Translations under genes and position numbers: made by a program
The notes under the pieces: model-generated
The model's database searches: none
Told to the model about the DNA's origin: nothing
Seen by the model: the letters and a program-made list of their open reading frames with translations, nothing else
Source: Brevibacillus brevis
Lineage (GTDB): Bacteria > Bacillota > Bacilli > Brevibacillales > Brevibacillaceae
DNA length: 64,000 nucleotides
Direction of reading: 5' to 3'
NCBI RefSeq assembly: GCF_900637055.1
Contig: NZ_LR134338.1
Location: 2,490,001-2,554,000, forward strand
Shown here: piece by piece, positions 38,344 to 47,130 of the stretch
How the letters are laid out: every line of letters begins with the position of its first letter
Position numbering within the stretch: position 1 is the stretch's first letter

Positions 38344-38385
38344 TGGGAATAAGATTAGAATTTTTTGAATCTTTCAAGCAAGTTA

Positions 38386-38412
38386 GCAGGAATTTTTAGG
38401 GGTTATGCGAAT
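38386..38412 (+). promoter_or_regulatory. Sigma-H-like promoter of spoVS
   Basis: GCAGGAATT (matches RnAGGAwWW fully), 11 bp, TGCGAAT (RnnGAAT with one mismatch), about 50 bases upstream of the spoVS start. spoVS is a sigma-H-dependent gene in B. subtilis, so the match is meaningful. Confidence 0.65.
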
Positions 38413-38461
38413 ATCATTCTAATGATGACAGGATTCCTATCAGACGGGAGGTTCAAAAAGG

Positions 38462-38722
38462 ATGGAAGTATTAAAAGTTTCAGCAAAGTCTAACCCCAAT
38501 TCCGTTGCTGGTGCCCTTGCCGGAGTTCTTCGTGAACGAGGAGCGGCTGAGATCCAAGCCATTGGCGCTGGGGCGCTTAATCAAGCTGTGAAGGCAGTAG
38601 CAATCGCACGAGGGTTCGTAGCGCCGAGTGGAGTTGACCTCATTTGTATTCCAGCCTTTACCGACATCGTGATTGATGGAGAAGAACGAACTGCAATCAA
38701 ATTAATCGTAGAACCCAGATGA
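38462..38722 (+). CDS. spoVS: Stage V sporulation protein S
   Basis: 86-residue, extremely conserved Alba-like small protein (MEVLKVSAKSNPNSVAGALAG...GEERTAIKLIVEPR) required for normal spore coat assembly and core dehydration in B. subtilis. ATG follows GGGAGG with a spacing of about 11. Expressed from the sigma-H-like promoter just upstream. Confidence 0.97.
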   Translation: MEVLKVSAKSNPNSVAGALAGVLRERGAAEIQAIGAGALNQAVKAVAIARGFVAPSGVDLICIPAFTDIVIDGEERTAIKLIVEPR

Positions 38723-38745
38723 TACAACTGCAAATGCTTCACCTG

Positions 38746-38776
38746 CCTGTTTGTTCGAAGAATGAACAGGTTTTTT
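38746..38776 (+). terminator. Terminator of spoVS
   Basis: CCTGTTT and GAACAGG (one G-U) around a TTCGAAGAAT-type loop, then six T. Confidence 0.85.
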
Positions 38777-38830
38777 CGTTTGTCCAGAAGTATTCCCTTT
38801 GAAGATATCGAAGAGAAGGAGCGTTTCCAT

Positions 38831-39769
38831 ATGAAAATCTTTGATGCGCATAGCGATGTATTATGCAAGCTATGGCAGAACCCCGAGCTGGACTTTTATA
38901 AAGAAGACAAGCTCTTGCAAACTGGTTTTACCGCCCTTGAAAAAGGGAATGTAGACATACAAGTGCTAGCCTGTTTCGTCCCCACTCAGGTGCCGTTTGG
39001 ACGTCGCTTTCATACTGTGCTAGAAATGGTCGATATTTTTTATCAAAAGGTGGCGAGTGATAAATTCCGACCCATTTTCACAAAGGCAGATTTGGCTGAA
39101 TGCGTATTAAAGGGACAGAAAGGGGCTATTCTGTTTGTAGAAGGCGCGCATGCTTTAGAAGAGAGTCTGGTTCAGCTACGTACATGGTTCCGGCTTGGGG
39201 TACGAGGAATGACGCTGACCTGGAATCATGGCAATGCCCTAGCAAGTGGAAATGGGGAGCCGAATCCAGGTGGACTTACTTCATTTGGCCGAGAAGTCAT
39301 AGAAGAAATGAATCGGCTGGGGATGATCATTGATGTTTCGCATTTGGCCGATCCAGGATTCTGGGATGTACTAGAATGCTCGAAAGCACCAGTGATCGCT
39401 TCGCACTCGAACGTGAGAACGATATGCAATCACTCTCGCAATTTGACGGACGAACAAATACAAGCATTAATCGCCAAAGATGGCGCGATCGGCTTGACGT
39501 TTGTAGACTTCTTTACCGTACCGGACAAGCGCACGGTTTGGATCGATGACTTGTTGCGCCACTTGGATCACATCTGCGCGTTGGGTGGTGTAGACCACGT
39601 AGGCTTTGGTTCCGATTTCGATGGGATTACCGAGACGTTTGGAGACATGGCATCCTCGGCAGATTACTCCCAGTTACTAGAAGCTTTGTTAAAACGTTAT
39701 AAAGAGGCGGAAGTATTGAAATTTGTGCAAGGAAATTGGTTGCGTGTTTTCGGAAACGTGCTACAATAA
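38831..39769 (+). CDS. Membrane dipeptidase (M19 renal dipeptidase family)
   Basis: 312-residue zinc dipeptidase of the amidohydrolase superfamily. The family's N-terminal metal motif is present (IFDAHSDVL, matching DxHxD), as are FVEGAHAL, the LTWNHGN loop, DVSHL, ASHSNVR and the VGFGSDFDG segment near the C-terminus. No signal peptide is visible, so the product is probably cytoplasmic. ATG at 38831 follows GAAGGAGCG; an earlier in-frame ATG lies within the spoVS terminator and is rejected. Likely hydrolyses dipeptides, including D-amino acid-containing ones; substrate not evident. Confidence 0.92.
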   Translation: MKIFDAHSDVLCKLWQNPELDFYKEDKLLQTGFTALEKGNVDIQVLACFVPTQVPFGRRFHTVLEMVDIFYQKVASDKFRPIFTKADLAECVLKGQKGAILFVEGAHALEESLVQLRTWFRLGVRGMTLTWNHGNALASGNGEPNPGGLTSFGREVIEEMNRLGMIIDVSHLADPGFWDVLECSKAPVIASHSNVRTICNHSRNLTDEQIQALIAKDGAIGLTFVDFFTVPDKRTVWIDDLLRHLDHICALGGVDHVGFGSDFDGITETFGDMASSADYSQLLEALLKRYKEAEVLKFVQGNWLRVFGNVLQ

Positions 39770-39962
39770 AGCATGAGGATATTAATGTACCAAGTTCAAC
39801 ATTAAAATTCAGGTCAAAAGTAAGTTGAGTAAAAGCACTTGCAATTTGACATGGACAGGACTACAATTGTTACTGTCTATGCACAGAAATGTCACATCTT
39901 ATCAGTCTTTTCAAGGTGTGATAGGCAGCTTTTCTCACAGTCACTGAAAGGGTGGAATCTGA

Positions 39963-41741
39963 ATGATTAGTCAACTTTCCTGGAAAGTTGGAGGACAGCA
40001 AGGGGAGGGCATCGAGAGTACTGGTGAGATTTTCTCGATGGCGATGAACCGGATGGGGTACCATCTGTATAGCTACCGTCACTTCTCTTCCCGTATTAAG
40101 GGTGGACACACGAACAATAAAATTCGCGTGAGCACAACGCCAATGCGTGCGATCTCTGACGATCTGGACATTCTCGTAGCGTTTGACCAAGAGACGATCG
40201 ATTTCAACGCGCATGAGTTGCGTGAAGGCGGTATCATTATCGCGGATGCGAAATTTAATCCAAAGTTGCCGGACGGCTTGAAGCCAGTTCGCTTCTTCAC
40301 TGTACCACTGACTGAGATCGCTGATGAGCTGGGAACTTCCCTGATGAAAAACATGGTGTCGATTGGTGCGTCCAGTGCCATCCTCGGCATTGCAGTGGAA
40401 AGCTACCGTCCCATCGTTGAAGATATGTTCCTCCGCAAGGGCGAAAAAGTGGTTGAAAAGAATATGGATGCCATTCGCCGCGGTTTTGATTATGTAAATG
40501 AATTGACTGGTGGTCAACTGCCAGAGTTCCAAATGGAAAAGGCTGATCCACAAAAACAACTGTTCCTCATCGGTAACGATGCGATCGCTCTGGGTGCTGT
40601 AGCAGCAGGCTGCCGTTTCATGCCAGCTTACCCGATCACACCTGCTTCCGAGGTAATGGAATACTTGATTAAAAAGCTGCCTAAATTGGGCGGTACTGTT
40701 ATCCAAACAGAAGACGAGATTGCTGCTATTACGATGGCAATCGGTGCTAACTTCGCGGGTGCTCGTTCCTTGACTGCTTCTGCAGGTCCTGGTCTGTCCC
40801 TGATGATGGAAGCAATTGGTCTGGCTGGTATCACGGAACAACCAGTTGTAATCGTGAACACGCAGCGTGGTGGCCCATCTACCGGTATGCCTACCAAAAT
40901 CGAGCAATCTGATGTGAATGCTATGATTTATGGTACACACGGTGACATTCCAAAAGTAGTTATCGCGCCAAGCACAGTAGAAGAGTGCTTCTACGATGCA
41001 GTTGAAGCGTTTAACATTGCGGAAGAATACCAACTGCCTGTTATCCTGATGACTGACTTGACTCTGTCTTTGGGTAAACAAACAGTGACTCCATTTGACT
41101 ACAGCAAAGTAGAAATCCGCCGCGGAAAACTGCTTGCTGGACAAGAATTGCCAGAAAAAGAGCAAAACGACCTGTTCAAACGTTATGAAGTAACAGAAGA
41201 CGGCGTTTCTCCTCGTGTTATTCCTGGCCAAAAATACGGTCTGCACCATGTAACTGGTGTTGAGCATGATCAAACTGGTCGTCCATCTGAGAATGCTGCA
41301 AACCGTATTCAACAAATGGATAAACGTATGCGCAAAATGGAAGGCGTACTGAAAAACTTCAAAAACGCTGTAACAGCAGATGCTCCTCACGCTGATGCGG
41401 ATGTTCTGGTTGTGGGTATCAACTCTACAATTGGTACGATTCAAGAAGCAAAAGCTCGTCTGGAACAAGAGGGAATCAAAGTAAACCATGCACAAATCCG
41501 TTTGCTGCATCCGTTCCCTACCGAAGAAATCAAAGCACTCGTGGACAAAGCGAAGAAAGTCGTTGTTGTTGAGCACAACATCCAAGCGCAAGTAACAAAC
41601 CTGCTCAAACAAAACGTTGGAAACGCTGAAAAAATCGAGTCCGTGCTGAAATATGATGGTAACCCATTCCTGCCGAAGGAAATCTATGCTGAAGTAAAGG
41701 AGCTGGTAAAACATGGCGACTATGAAAGAGTTTCGAAATAA
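39963..41741 (+). CDS. korA: 2-oxoacid:ferredoxin oxidoreductase, fused gamma-alpha subunit
   Basis: 592 residues combining the gamma domain (WKVGGQQGEGIESTGEIFS, about 1-180) with the alpha subunit (pyrimidine-binding fold beginning near residue 200, AYPITPASEVME, then domain II to the end). With the next gene it oxidatively decarboxylates a 2-oxoacid, most likely 2-oxoglutarate, to the acyl-CoA with ferredoxin as electron acceptor. ATG follows AAAGGGTGG. The gene overlaps korB by 29 bases. Codon use is strongly biased, suggesting high expression. Confidence 0.92.
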   Translation: MISQLSWKVGGQQGEGIESTGEIFSMAMNRMGYHLYSYRHFSSRIKGGHTNNKIRVSTTPMRAISDDLDILVAFDQETIDFNAHELREGGIIIADAKFNPKLPDGLKPVRFFTVPLTEIADELGTSLMKNMVSIGASSAILGIAVESYRPIVEDMFLRKGEKVVEKNMDAIRRGFDYVNELTGGQLPEFQMEKADPQKQLFLIGNDAIALGAVAAGCRFMPAYPITPASEVMEYLIKKLPKLGGTVIQTEDEIAAITMAIGANFAGARSLTASAGPGLSLMMEAIGLAGITEQPVVIVNTQRGGPSTGMPTKIEQSDVNAMIYGTHGDIPKVVIAPSTVEECFYDAVEAFNIAEEYQLPVILMTDLTLSLGKQTVTPFDYSKVEIRRGKLLAGQELPEKEQNDLFKRYEVTEDGVSPRVIPGQKYGLHHVTGVEHDQTGRPSENAANRIQQMDKRMRKMEGVLKNFKNAVTADAPHADADVLVVGINSTIGTIQEAKARLEQEGIKVNHAQIRLLHPFPTEEIKALVDKAKKVVVVEHNIQAQVTNLLKQNVGNAEKIESVLKYDGNPFLPKEIYAEVKELVKHGDYERVSK

Positions 41742-42579
41742 TGTAAAGCCAAACTGGTGCCCAGGCTGTGGTGACTTCTCCATCCAGGCGGCTATTCAAC
41801 GCGCCGCAGCGAACGTAGGTCTGGAACCTGAAAATCTGGCTCTCGTTTCTGGTATCGGATGCTCTGGTCGTATTTCCGGCTACATCAACTGCTATGGTTT
41901 CCACGGTATTCACGGACGTTCCCTGCCAATCGCACAAGGTGTGAAAATGGCGAACCGCGAGCTGACAGTTATCGCAGCTGGTGGAGACGGGGATGGTTTT
42001 GCGATCGGTATGGGCCATACTGTACACGCAATCCGTCGTAATATGAACGTTACGTACATCGTAATGGATAACCAAATCTACGGTCTGACAAAAGGTCAAA
42101 CCTCCCCGCGTTCCGCGACTGGTTTCGTGACTAAGTCTACACCGGCAGGTTCCATCGAGTCCTCCATTTCTCCAGTTGAACTGGCGCTGTCTGTAGGTGC
42201 GACTTTCGTTGCTCAATCCTTCTCCAGCGATCTGAAGGGCTTGACTGAACTGATCGAAAAAGGTATCCAACACGAAGGCTTCTCCTTGATCAACGTATTC
42301 AGCCCTTGTGTAACCTACAACAAGGTAAATACGTACGACTGGTTCAAAGAGAACATCGTACCAGTAGACACAATCGAAGGATACGATCCACATGACCGTA
42401 TCAAAGCAATGTCTACTTCCATGCAATACAAAGGCCTGATTACAGGTCTGATCTACCAAAACACTGAGCAAAAACCTTATGAAGCTCTCGTAAATGGCTT
42501 CAAAGAAGAAGGTTTGGTTAACCAAGACATTCGCTTGTCTGAAGAAGACTTCGAAAAATTGGTTAAAGAATTTGCTTAA
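41713..42579 (+). CDS. korB: 2-oxoacid:ferredoxin oxidoreductase, beta subunit
   Basis: 288-residue thiamine-diphosphate-binding subunit. CPGCGDF near the N-terminus and further cysteines (GIGCSG, NCYGF) can supply the ligands of the single 4Fe-4S cluster; AAGGDGDGFAIGMGH...NVTYIVMDNQIYGLTKGQ is the GDG(X)nN thiamine-diphosphate motif. ATG at 41713 has AAGGAG ten bases upstream, inside korA; an internal ATG at 41722 is an alternative. No separate ferredoxin-like delta subunit is encoded, as in other two-subunit enzymes of Bacilli. Confidence 0.92.
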   Translation: MATMKEFRNNVKPNWCPGCGDFSIQAAIQRAAANVGLEPENLALVSGIGCSGRISGYINCYGFHGIHGRSLPIAQGVKMANRELTVIAAGGDGDGFAIGMGHTVHAIRRNMNVTYIVMDNQIYGLTKGQTSPRSATGFVTKSTPAGSIESSISPVELALSVGATFVAQSFSSDLKGLTELIEKGIQHEGFSLINVFSPCVTYNKVNTYDWFKENIVPVDTIEGYDPHDRIKAMSTSMQYKGLITGLIYQNTEQKPYEALVNGFKEEGLVNQDIRLSEEDFEKLVKEFA

Positions 42580-42592
42580 GTTTGATAGAGTG

Positions 42593-42625
42593 AAAAACCT
42601 CTCCTTAACGGGAGAGGTTTTTTTA
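42593..42625. terminator. Bidirectional terminator between korB and the YkvI-like gene
   Basis: AAAAACCTCTCC and GGGAGAGGTTTTTTT form a stem flanked by A and T runs, so it can serve both converging genes. Confidence 0.9.
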
Positions 42626-43660
42626 TTACATGCGATCGCGCCACTGCCTGTACACGAGCATGACAAGGAAAAAGACAACCAATTGACCAAAGAGTGGATA
42701 CAGGAAACGGAGAAGCGAGCTAAACCCGATAAAACTGATCAAATAACAAATTAGCAGAATCCCGAGTAAAATAGTCGGACCTCGAAGGGGGGTAACTTGT
42801 CTAATCTGTTGGGCTAGACCAAAAACGTTGGCAACAAGAGTCGAGAAAATTTCGGCGTACACCAATAGGGAGAACAAAAAGGGAATAGTTGGCCCCAAGC
42901 CTTGCAGCACAGCGATCATGGGCATTTCCGCGTGATGGATTCCCGGCATTTTTACAGACAGAGAAGCGTAAGCGAGCATGAGCAGAAGGCCTATTCCCAG
43001 CCCTCCTAGGATTCCCCCTAGGATAAGAGGTTTCTCGCTGGGACTCTGTCTGCCCATCGGAATCAAAACCGCTTGTGTAAGTGTGACATTTAAGGCAACA
43101 TAATAAAAGGGAGAGCTAAGCCACGCCCAAGGCCGTAATGATTCTACGACGACATTCGTATCTAACCATGGCTTCGTATAAAGAAAGACAAGCACAGTAA
43201 AGCCAATGAGCATCGGAACAAAAATGCTGTTCACGTGATGGATGGCAAACAGCCCTTTTTTCGTCACGAAAAAAATCAAAATCATGCTAAACCAAATTCC
43301 GATTTGGGGAGATAATCGAAAAGACTCCCAAAAAATCGCGCCGGTAGCAGCGAGCATGACGGAGGTAGTGCCTAGCAAAACGGTTAAAAGCAAGGTATTA
43401 AATACAGTTCCAAACGGATGTCCAAACAAATAGGTGCTGACTTCTTGATAGGAATCAGCCTGAAGTCGATAGGCAATCAGCATTACGCGGATGCCGGCCC
43501 AAATAAACAGCGTCGTAGCCAGAATGATGCCTACTAAGCCTTGTGTTCCATATTGAACAAAGAACTCTACAATTTCTTTGCCAGAGGCAAAACCAGCTCC
43601 TACGACTGTTCCAATATACGTAAAAGCGATCTGCCATGCGGCTCTCCATGTTCCTTGCAT
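42626..43660 (-). CDS. YkvI-family membrane transport-like protein
   Basis: 344 residues with about ten hydrophobic helices and an N-terminus (QIAFTYIGTVVGAGFASGKE) with the GAGFASG-type unwound helix typical of LeuT-fold, amino-acid-polyamine-like carriers. It belongs with the uncharacterised YkvI family. Transcribed opposite to its neighbours, with an ATG at 43660 preceded on its strand by AGGAGGTCTGAG. Substrate unknown. Confidence 0.82.
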   Translation of the reverse strand: MQGTWRAAWQIAFTYIGTVVGAGFASGKEIVEFFVQYGTQGLVGIILATTLFIWAGIRVMLIAYRLQADSYQEVSTYLFGHPFGTVFNTLLLTVLLGTTSVMLAATGAIFWESFRLSPQIGIWFSMILIFFVTKKGLFAIHHVNSIFVPMLIGFTVLVFLYTKPWLDTNVVVESLRPWAWLSSPFYYVALNVTLTQAVLIPMGRQSPSEKPLILGGILGGLGIGLLLMLAYASLSVKMPGIHHAEMPMIAVLQGLGPTIPFLFSLLVYAEIFSTLVANVFGLAQQIRQVTPLRGPTILLGILLICYLISFIGFSSLLRFLYPLFGQLVVFFLVMLVYRQWRDRM

Positions 43661-43713
43661 CTCAGACCTCCTGTCCCACCTTATTCCATCCTATGAGAGG
43701 GAGTGAACCGAAT

Positions 43714-44463
43714 ATGCGCGTTACCGTGTTAGGCTATCAATCTCCTTATCCTGGTCCAGGGGGTGCTACTCCGGGTTACCTGATTGAGACAGACCGTGTC
43801 AAAATTCTTCTCGACTGCGGCAGTGGTGTTCTTGCGCAGTTAGGCAAGCATTTGCCCATTTATGAGCTGGATGCCATGCTTTTATCTCACTACCATCATG
43901 ATCATGTTGCGGATGTAGGAGTGATGCAGTACGGTTTGATGGTGCATCAGTTGTTTGGCCAAAGACCTGCTGACAAGCCGCTTCCAATCTATGCTCCTGC
44001 GCTGCCAGTGACCAATGCTCAGACATTGGTGTATCGAGATGCGACCACATTTACCCCAATCACGGAAGAAACGTCTGTTACCATTGGGGATGTCGCAATC
44101 ACTTTTTTACGGACAGACCATGGTGACGGAGATCCATGCTACGCCATGCGCTTGGAAGCAAACGGACGTATCCTCGTATACGGAGCTGACAGTGGACCAG
44201 GTACAGCCTGGGAGGGGTTCGCAACTCAAGCGGATTTGTTCATTTGTGAGGGCACCTATCTGGATTACAATTTACCAGCGAAGCCAAATGGGCACCTGTC
44301 TGTTCGCCAAGCGGCAGAATTGGCACAATCCCTATCCTGCCGCTCGTTATTGGTTACGCATTTGTTTTACGGCTATGATGAGTCCCAAGTAATTGCGGAG
44401 GCCAATGCTTTTGTCGCAGGTCCGGTTTATGCCGCGCGCATCGGCCTGCAAATCGATTTATAA
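43714..44463 (+). CDS. Metallo-beta-lactamase-fold hydrolase (YhfI/RNase Z-like)
   Basis: 249 residues with the zinc motif HYHHDHVAD (HxHxDH) near residue 64, the downstream histidine in RTDHGDGDP and a C-terminal LLVTHLFYGYDE segment. The N-terminal GYQSPYPGPGGATPGYLIE loop is characteristic of the YhfI-type group related to RNase Z but lacking the exosite arm. ATG at 43714 follows GAGAGGGAGTG. Substrate unknown. Confidence 0.85.
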   Translation: MRVTVLGYQSPYPGPGGATPGYLIETDRVKILLDCGSGVLAQLGKHLPIYELDAMLLSHYHHDHVADVGVMQYGLMVHQLFGQRPADKPLPIYAPALPVTNAQTLVYRDATTFTPITEETSVTIGDVAITFLRTDHGDGDPCYAMRLEANGRILVYGADSGPGTAWEGFATQADLFICEGTYLDYNLPAKPNGHLSVRQAAELAQSLSCRSLLVTHLFYGYDESQVIAEANAFVAGPVYAARIGLQIDL

Positions 44464-44496
44464 CGTTGTTTGTGTACATAGAGAGGAGAGTTGACT

Positions 44497-45057
44497 TTGT
44501 TTCCAAATGTATTAGAAGTCGCACGCAAATTAATCCGTGAACGGGTACAAGTAGGAGAAACGGTTGTAGACGCCACGATGGGGAATGGAAATGACACCTT
44601 ATTTCTTGCGCAACTGGTGCAAGAAGAAGGGAAAGTAATCGCCTTCGATATCCAGCCGCAGGCGATCGAGAAAACGCGAGAAAGACTCGAAAGAGAGGGT
44701 CTGGCGAACAGGGTAGAAATGAAGCTCGCCAGTCATGAGGAAATTGACAAGCTGGAGATTAGTGCCGCGGCAATCATGTTTAATTTGGGCTATTTGCCGG
44801 GCGGAGACAAAGAAATCACAACACAAGCGAGCAGTACCATTCAGGCGATTCAATCCGGGTTGAGGGTGCTCAGACCAGGCGGAATCATGACAGTCATGAT
44901 TTACTGGGGGCATCCGGCGGGAGAGACGGAAAAAGAGGCAGTGGAAGCATTTTGCCACGAGCTGAGTCAATTGGATTATTTGGTTTTAAAATACCAATAT
45001 ATCAATCAGCAAAACCAAGCCCCGTTTTTACTGGCCATCGAACGCAGGGGACAATAA
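44497..45057 (+). CDS. mnmM: YtqB/MnmM-type class I SAM-dependent tRNA methyltransferase
   Basis: 186 residues with the SAM motif VVDATMGNGNDTLFLA, an acidic loop AFDIQPQAIEKT and the catalytic-region motif IMFNLGYLPGGDK, all diagnostic for the YtqB family. In Gram-positives this enzyme (MnmM) completes mnm5s2U synthesis at the tRNA wobble position. The TTG at 44497 is preferred because GAGGAG lies about eight bases upstream; another in-frame TTG two codons earlier is too close to the site. Confidence 0.87.
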   Translation: MFPNVLEVARKLIRERVQVGETVVDATMGNGNDTLFLAQLVQEEGKVIAFDIQPQAIEKTRERLEREGLANRVEMKLASHEEIDKLEISAAAIMFNLGYLPGGDKEITTQASSTIQAIQSGLRVLRPGGIMTVMIYWGHPAGETEKEAVEAFCHELSQLDYLVLKYQYINQQNQAPFLLAIERRGQ

Positions 45058-45183
45058 AAAGAACGCAACGCGATCCTTTCCCGGGCAAGCGCAGCATCCG
45101 ACATGATTCCTATGGGAAAGCAAATATTTTGTCGGGTCGCGGATAGGTGTACAAAAATAGGCACGCTCTTGCCCTTTCTGGCA

Positions 45184-45192
45184 CATACCCTA
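45184..45192 (+). promoter_or_regulatory. Sigma-K-like -10 element upstream of the YheC/YheD gene
   Basis: CATACCCTA matches the sigma-K -10 consensus CATAnnnTA exactly and lies 31 bases before the start codon. The nearest AC dinucleotide for the -35 is 19 bases away, two to three too far, so the match is partial. Confidence 0.35.
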
Positions 45193-45222
45193 TGTAGAGC
45201 AATGTGGCAAGGGGGATCTACC

Positions 45223-46323
45223 GTGGACAGAATCGGGATAATGTTGGATTGGGCCCTTATAGAGAAAGGAATTCAAGGCCTCAAGTCATATGAGCGTCTG
45301 CCTTATTATGTCGAAATCGGAAAAGAGCTTGGATTGGAGCCTGTTTTTTTCCACCCGCGGCATGTAAAGCCAGGAGATGCAAGGGTCAAGGGATATTTTT
45401 GGAACGGAAATCGACTCGTCTCACAACTGGTTTCAGTCCCGCGAGTCATCCACAATCGTGTTTTGACAGGGGATACAAAAGCGCGGAATGTGATTCGAAG
45501 ATTGAGCCAAAAGAAAACGGTGTTCAATGGCTTGGTTGTACGGGATAAGAGAAGAGTACACCAGATGCTCTGGAAAAACGAACAGATTCGCAGCTATCTG
45601 CCGCATACTGTACCTTATTCCACGGAGCAGTTGCGTCTGTTCTTGGATAAATACCAGGTGGTGTACGTCAAGCCTTCAATTGGATCTGTTGGAATTGGGG
45701 TAGCGCGTATTGAACGGCACGGAGGCAATTATCACTTCATTGCATCGAAAAAACGGCAGATTTTATCTCATTCCCAGATACTCTCCACGGTGCGACGCTG
45801 GGTCGGTAACAAAAGATTTTTGATCCAGCGAGGAATTCCTTTGGCGCGCTATGGAGGCAAAACGTTTGATATTCGTGTTTCGGTGCAAAAAAACAAAGAG
45901 AAACAGTGGACAGTGAGCGGGATGGTTGCCAAGGTCGCCAATAAGAAAAACAAGCTCAGCAATCTCTCCCGAGGTGGGACAGCAGTGCCGTTTTCGGAAG
46001 CATTATTCCCCATCTTTCCTGAGGTAAAACAACAACAAGCGGTCATCGAAAGAGTTGGCATAGCAGCGGTGGAAATTGCGAAGCAGTACGGTCGTCATTT
46101 TTCATCATTAGCAGACTTAGGCATGGATATGGGAATTGATGATCGAGGCAATCCGTATTTAATTGAAGTCAATGTGCGTGATCAGCGCTATTCGTTTTTC
46201 AAAGCTGGAGAGAAGGAGATGTTTAAACAAACGTACCGTCATCCACTGGAATATGCGCAGACATTACTCGCTGAAAAAAAGAAACGGAAGCATCAGCTTT
46301 TATCGCCTAGCTATTTCAACTAA
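45223..46323 (+). CDS. YheC/YheD family ATP-grasp protein (endospore coat-associated)
   Basis: 366 residues. The ATP-grasp core runs from about 110 to 345: VYVKPSIGSVGIGVARIE is the nucleotide-binding strand-loop, ARYGGKTFDIRVSVQ the central strand, and MGIDDRGNPYLIEVNVRDQR the metal-binding end. The family is annotated as endospore coat-associated (YheC/YheD) in Bacilli, with unknown ligase substrate. GTG at 45223 follows AAGGGGGA. The N-terminus (MLDWALIEKGIQGLKSYERL) is also typical. Several paralogues usually occur per genome. Confidence 0.87.
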   Translation: MDRIGIMLDWALIEKGIQGLKSYERLPYYVEIGKELGLEPVFFHPRHVKPGDARVKGYFWNGNRLVSQLVSVPRVIHNRVLTGDTKARNVIRRLSQKKTVFNGLVVRDKRRVHQMLWKNEQIRSYLPHTVPYSTEQLRLFLDKYQVVYVKPSIGSVGIGVARIERHGGNYHFIASKKRQILSHSQILSTVRRWVGNKRFLIQRGIPLARYGGKTFDIRVSVQKNKEKQWTVSGMVAKVANKKNKLSNLSRGGTAVPFSEALFPIFPEVKQQQAVIERVGIAAVEIAKQYGRHFSSLADLGMDMGIDDRGNPYLIEVNVRDQRYSFFKAGEKEMFKQTYRHPLEYAQTLLAEKKKRKHQLLSPSYFN

Positions 46324-46345
46324 AGAAGTAATGTACAAGAATGTG

Positions 46346-46378
46346 AAAAAGACGGTGGCTATTATTGCCCCGTCTTTT
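46346..46378. terminator. Bidirectional terminator between the ATP-grasp and CBS genes
   Basis: AAAAAGACGG and CCGTCTTTT around a 14-base loop, with A-run and T-run on either side, between converging genes. Confidence 0.85.
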
Positions 46379-46391
46379 CGTATGCCTTGAC

Positions 46392-46862
46392 TTACGATTC
46401 TGCCGGCTGTTGTTGGTCAGCCAAAGGAAAGGGCAGATTGCGAAAGTGACGATATACCAATGCCAAAATCGATTTTCGAGTCAAGATTCCTTGGAAATAG
46501 TGTTCGTCGTCTTCAATGCAGACGAAAGGGTGATTAATGGACACTTCCAATGCTTTCAAAAATTCATCGGTGTCACGCAATCGAGGGACCTTCGTATCCA
46601 TCACATCATCTACAATATGTTCGGACATACGTTCGGTCTCGAAGCGTTCCAGACCTAGAGTTTTATTCATGATCATATTCGTGCTGATTAACCCATGCAA
46701 ACGATACTGATGATCCAGTACAGGAACGGCTGAATAGCCGGACTTGATTAGGACGAGCAGGGCGTGCTCAAGCGAATTGCCTAACTGCACATGTGCGACC
46801 TTTGTGGACGCGATTATGAGATCTTTGATCGGAATATGTAACAAAGGGATCTCTTGATTCAA
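46392..46862 (-). CDS. cbpB: CBS-domain protein, CbpB/DarB (YkuL) type
   Basis: 156 residues made of two CBS motifs (VAHVQLGNSLEHALLVLIKSGYSAVPVLD and the VPRLRDTDEFLKALEVSINH half). The sequence HGLISTNMIMNKTLGLERFE is the hallmark of the YkuL group. In B. subtilis DarB binds cyclic di-AMP and, when free, activates the (p)ppGpp synthetase Rel and pyruvate carboxylase. The TTG at 46862 on the minus strand is chosen because AAAGGTGG lies about ten bases upstream; a TTG 29 codons earlier would add an atypical extension. Confidence 0.85.
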   Translation of the reverse strand: MNQEIPLLHIPIKDLIIASTKVAHVQLGNSLEHALLVLIKSGYSAVPVLDHQYRLHGLISTNMIMNKTLGLERFETERMSEHIVDDVMDTKVPRLRDTDEFLKALEVSINHPFVCIEDDEHYFQGILTRKSILALVYRHFRNLPFPLADQQQPAES

Positions 46863-47008
46863 TTCAGATCCACCACCTTTTCTTTCTGTCGTCGATAGCA
46901 GTAAGAACTGCTTGTGGTCCTCTTCTATGATACCGTAAGCGAGGTACAAACGGTAGGGCTACATTTAGAAAACTTGGCGTTGCCAAGCCTTTCACGAGGC
47001 ATTAGACG

Positions 47009-47036
47009 AAAAAAAAGCCCGGCAGTTACGCCAGGC
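47009..47036 (-). terminator. Terminator of the acyltransferase gene
   Basis: On the minus strand GCCTGGC and GCCGGGC (one G-U) enclose a short loop and are followed by eight T. Confidence 0.85.
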
Positions 47037-47130
47037 AAGTAATCGAGGTGTGGAACAATTGTCCCTAGTTCTAGTATGGGAGATCATGTTGTTTTTTACA
47101 TTAGGAGTTTAGAGGAAACCAGTTTCTCCC

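Noticed and set aside
39870..41783. 637-codon open frame on the minus strand over korA
   Set aside because: It is the complement of a highly biased coding gene, has a protein composition full of Cys, His, Phe and Asn, shows no domain and has no ribosome binding site.
41605..42690. 361-codon open frame on the minus strand over korB
   Set aside because: Same reason: antisense shadow of korB with implausible composition.
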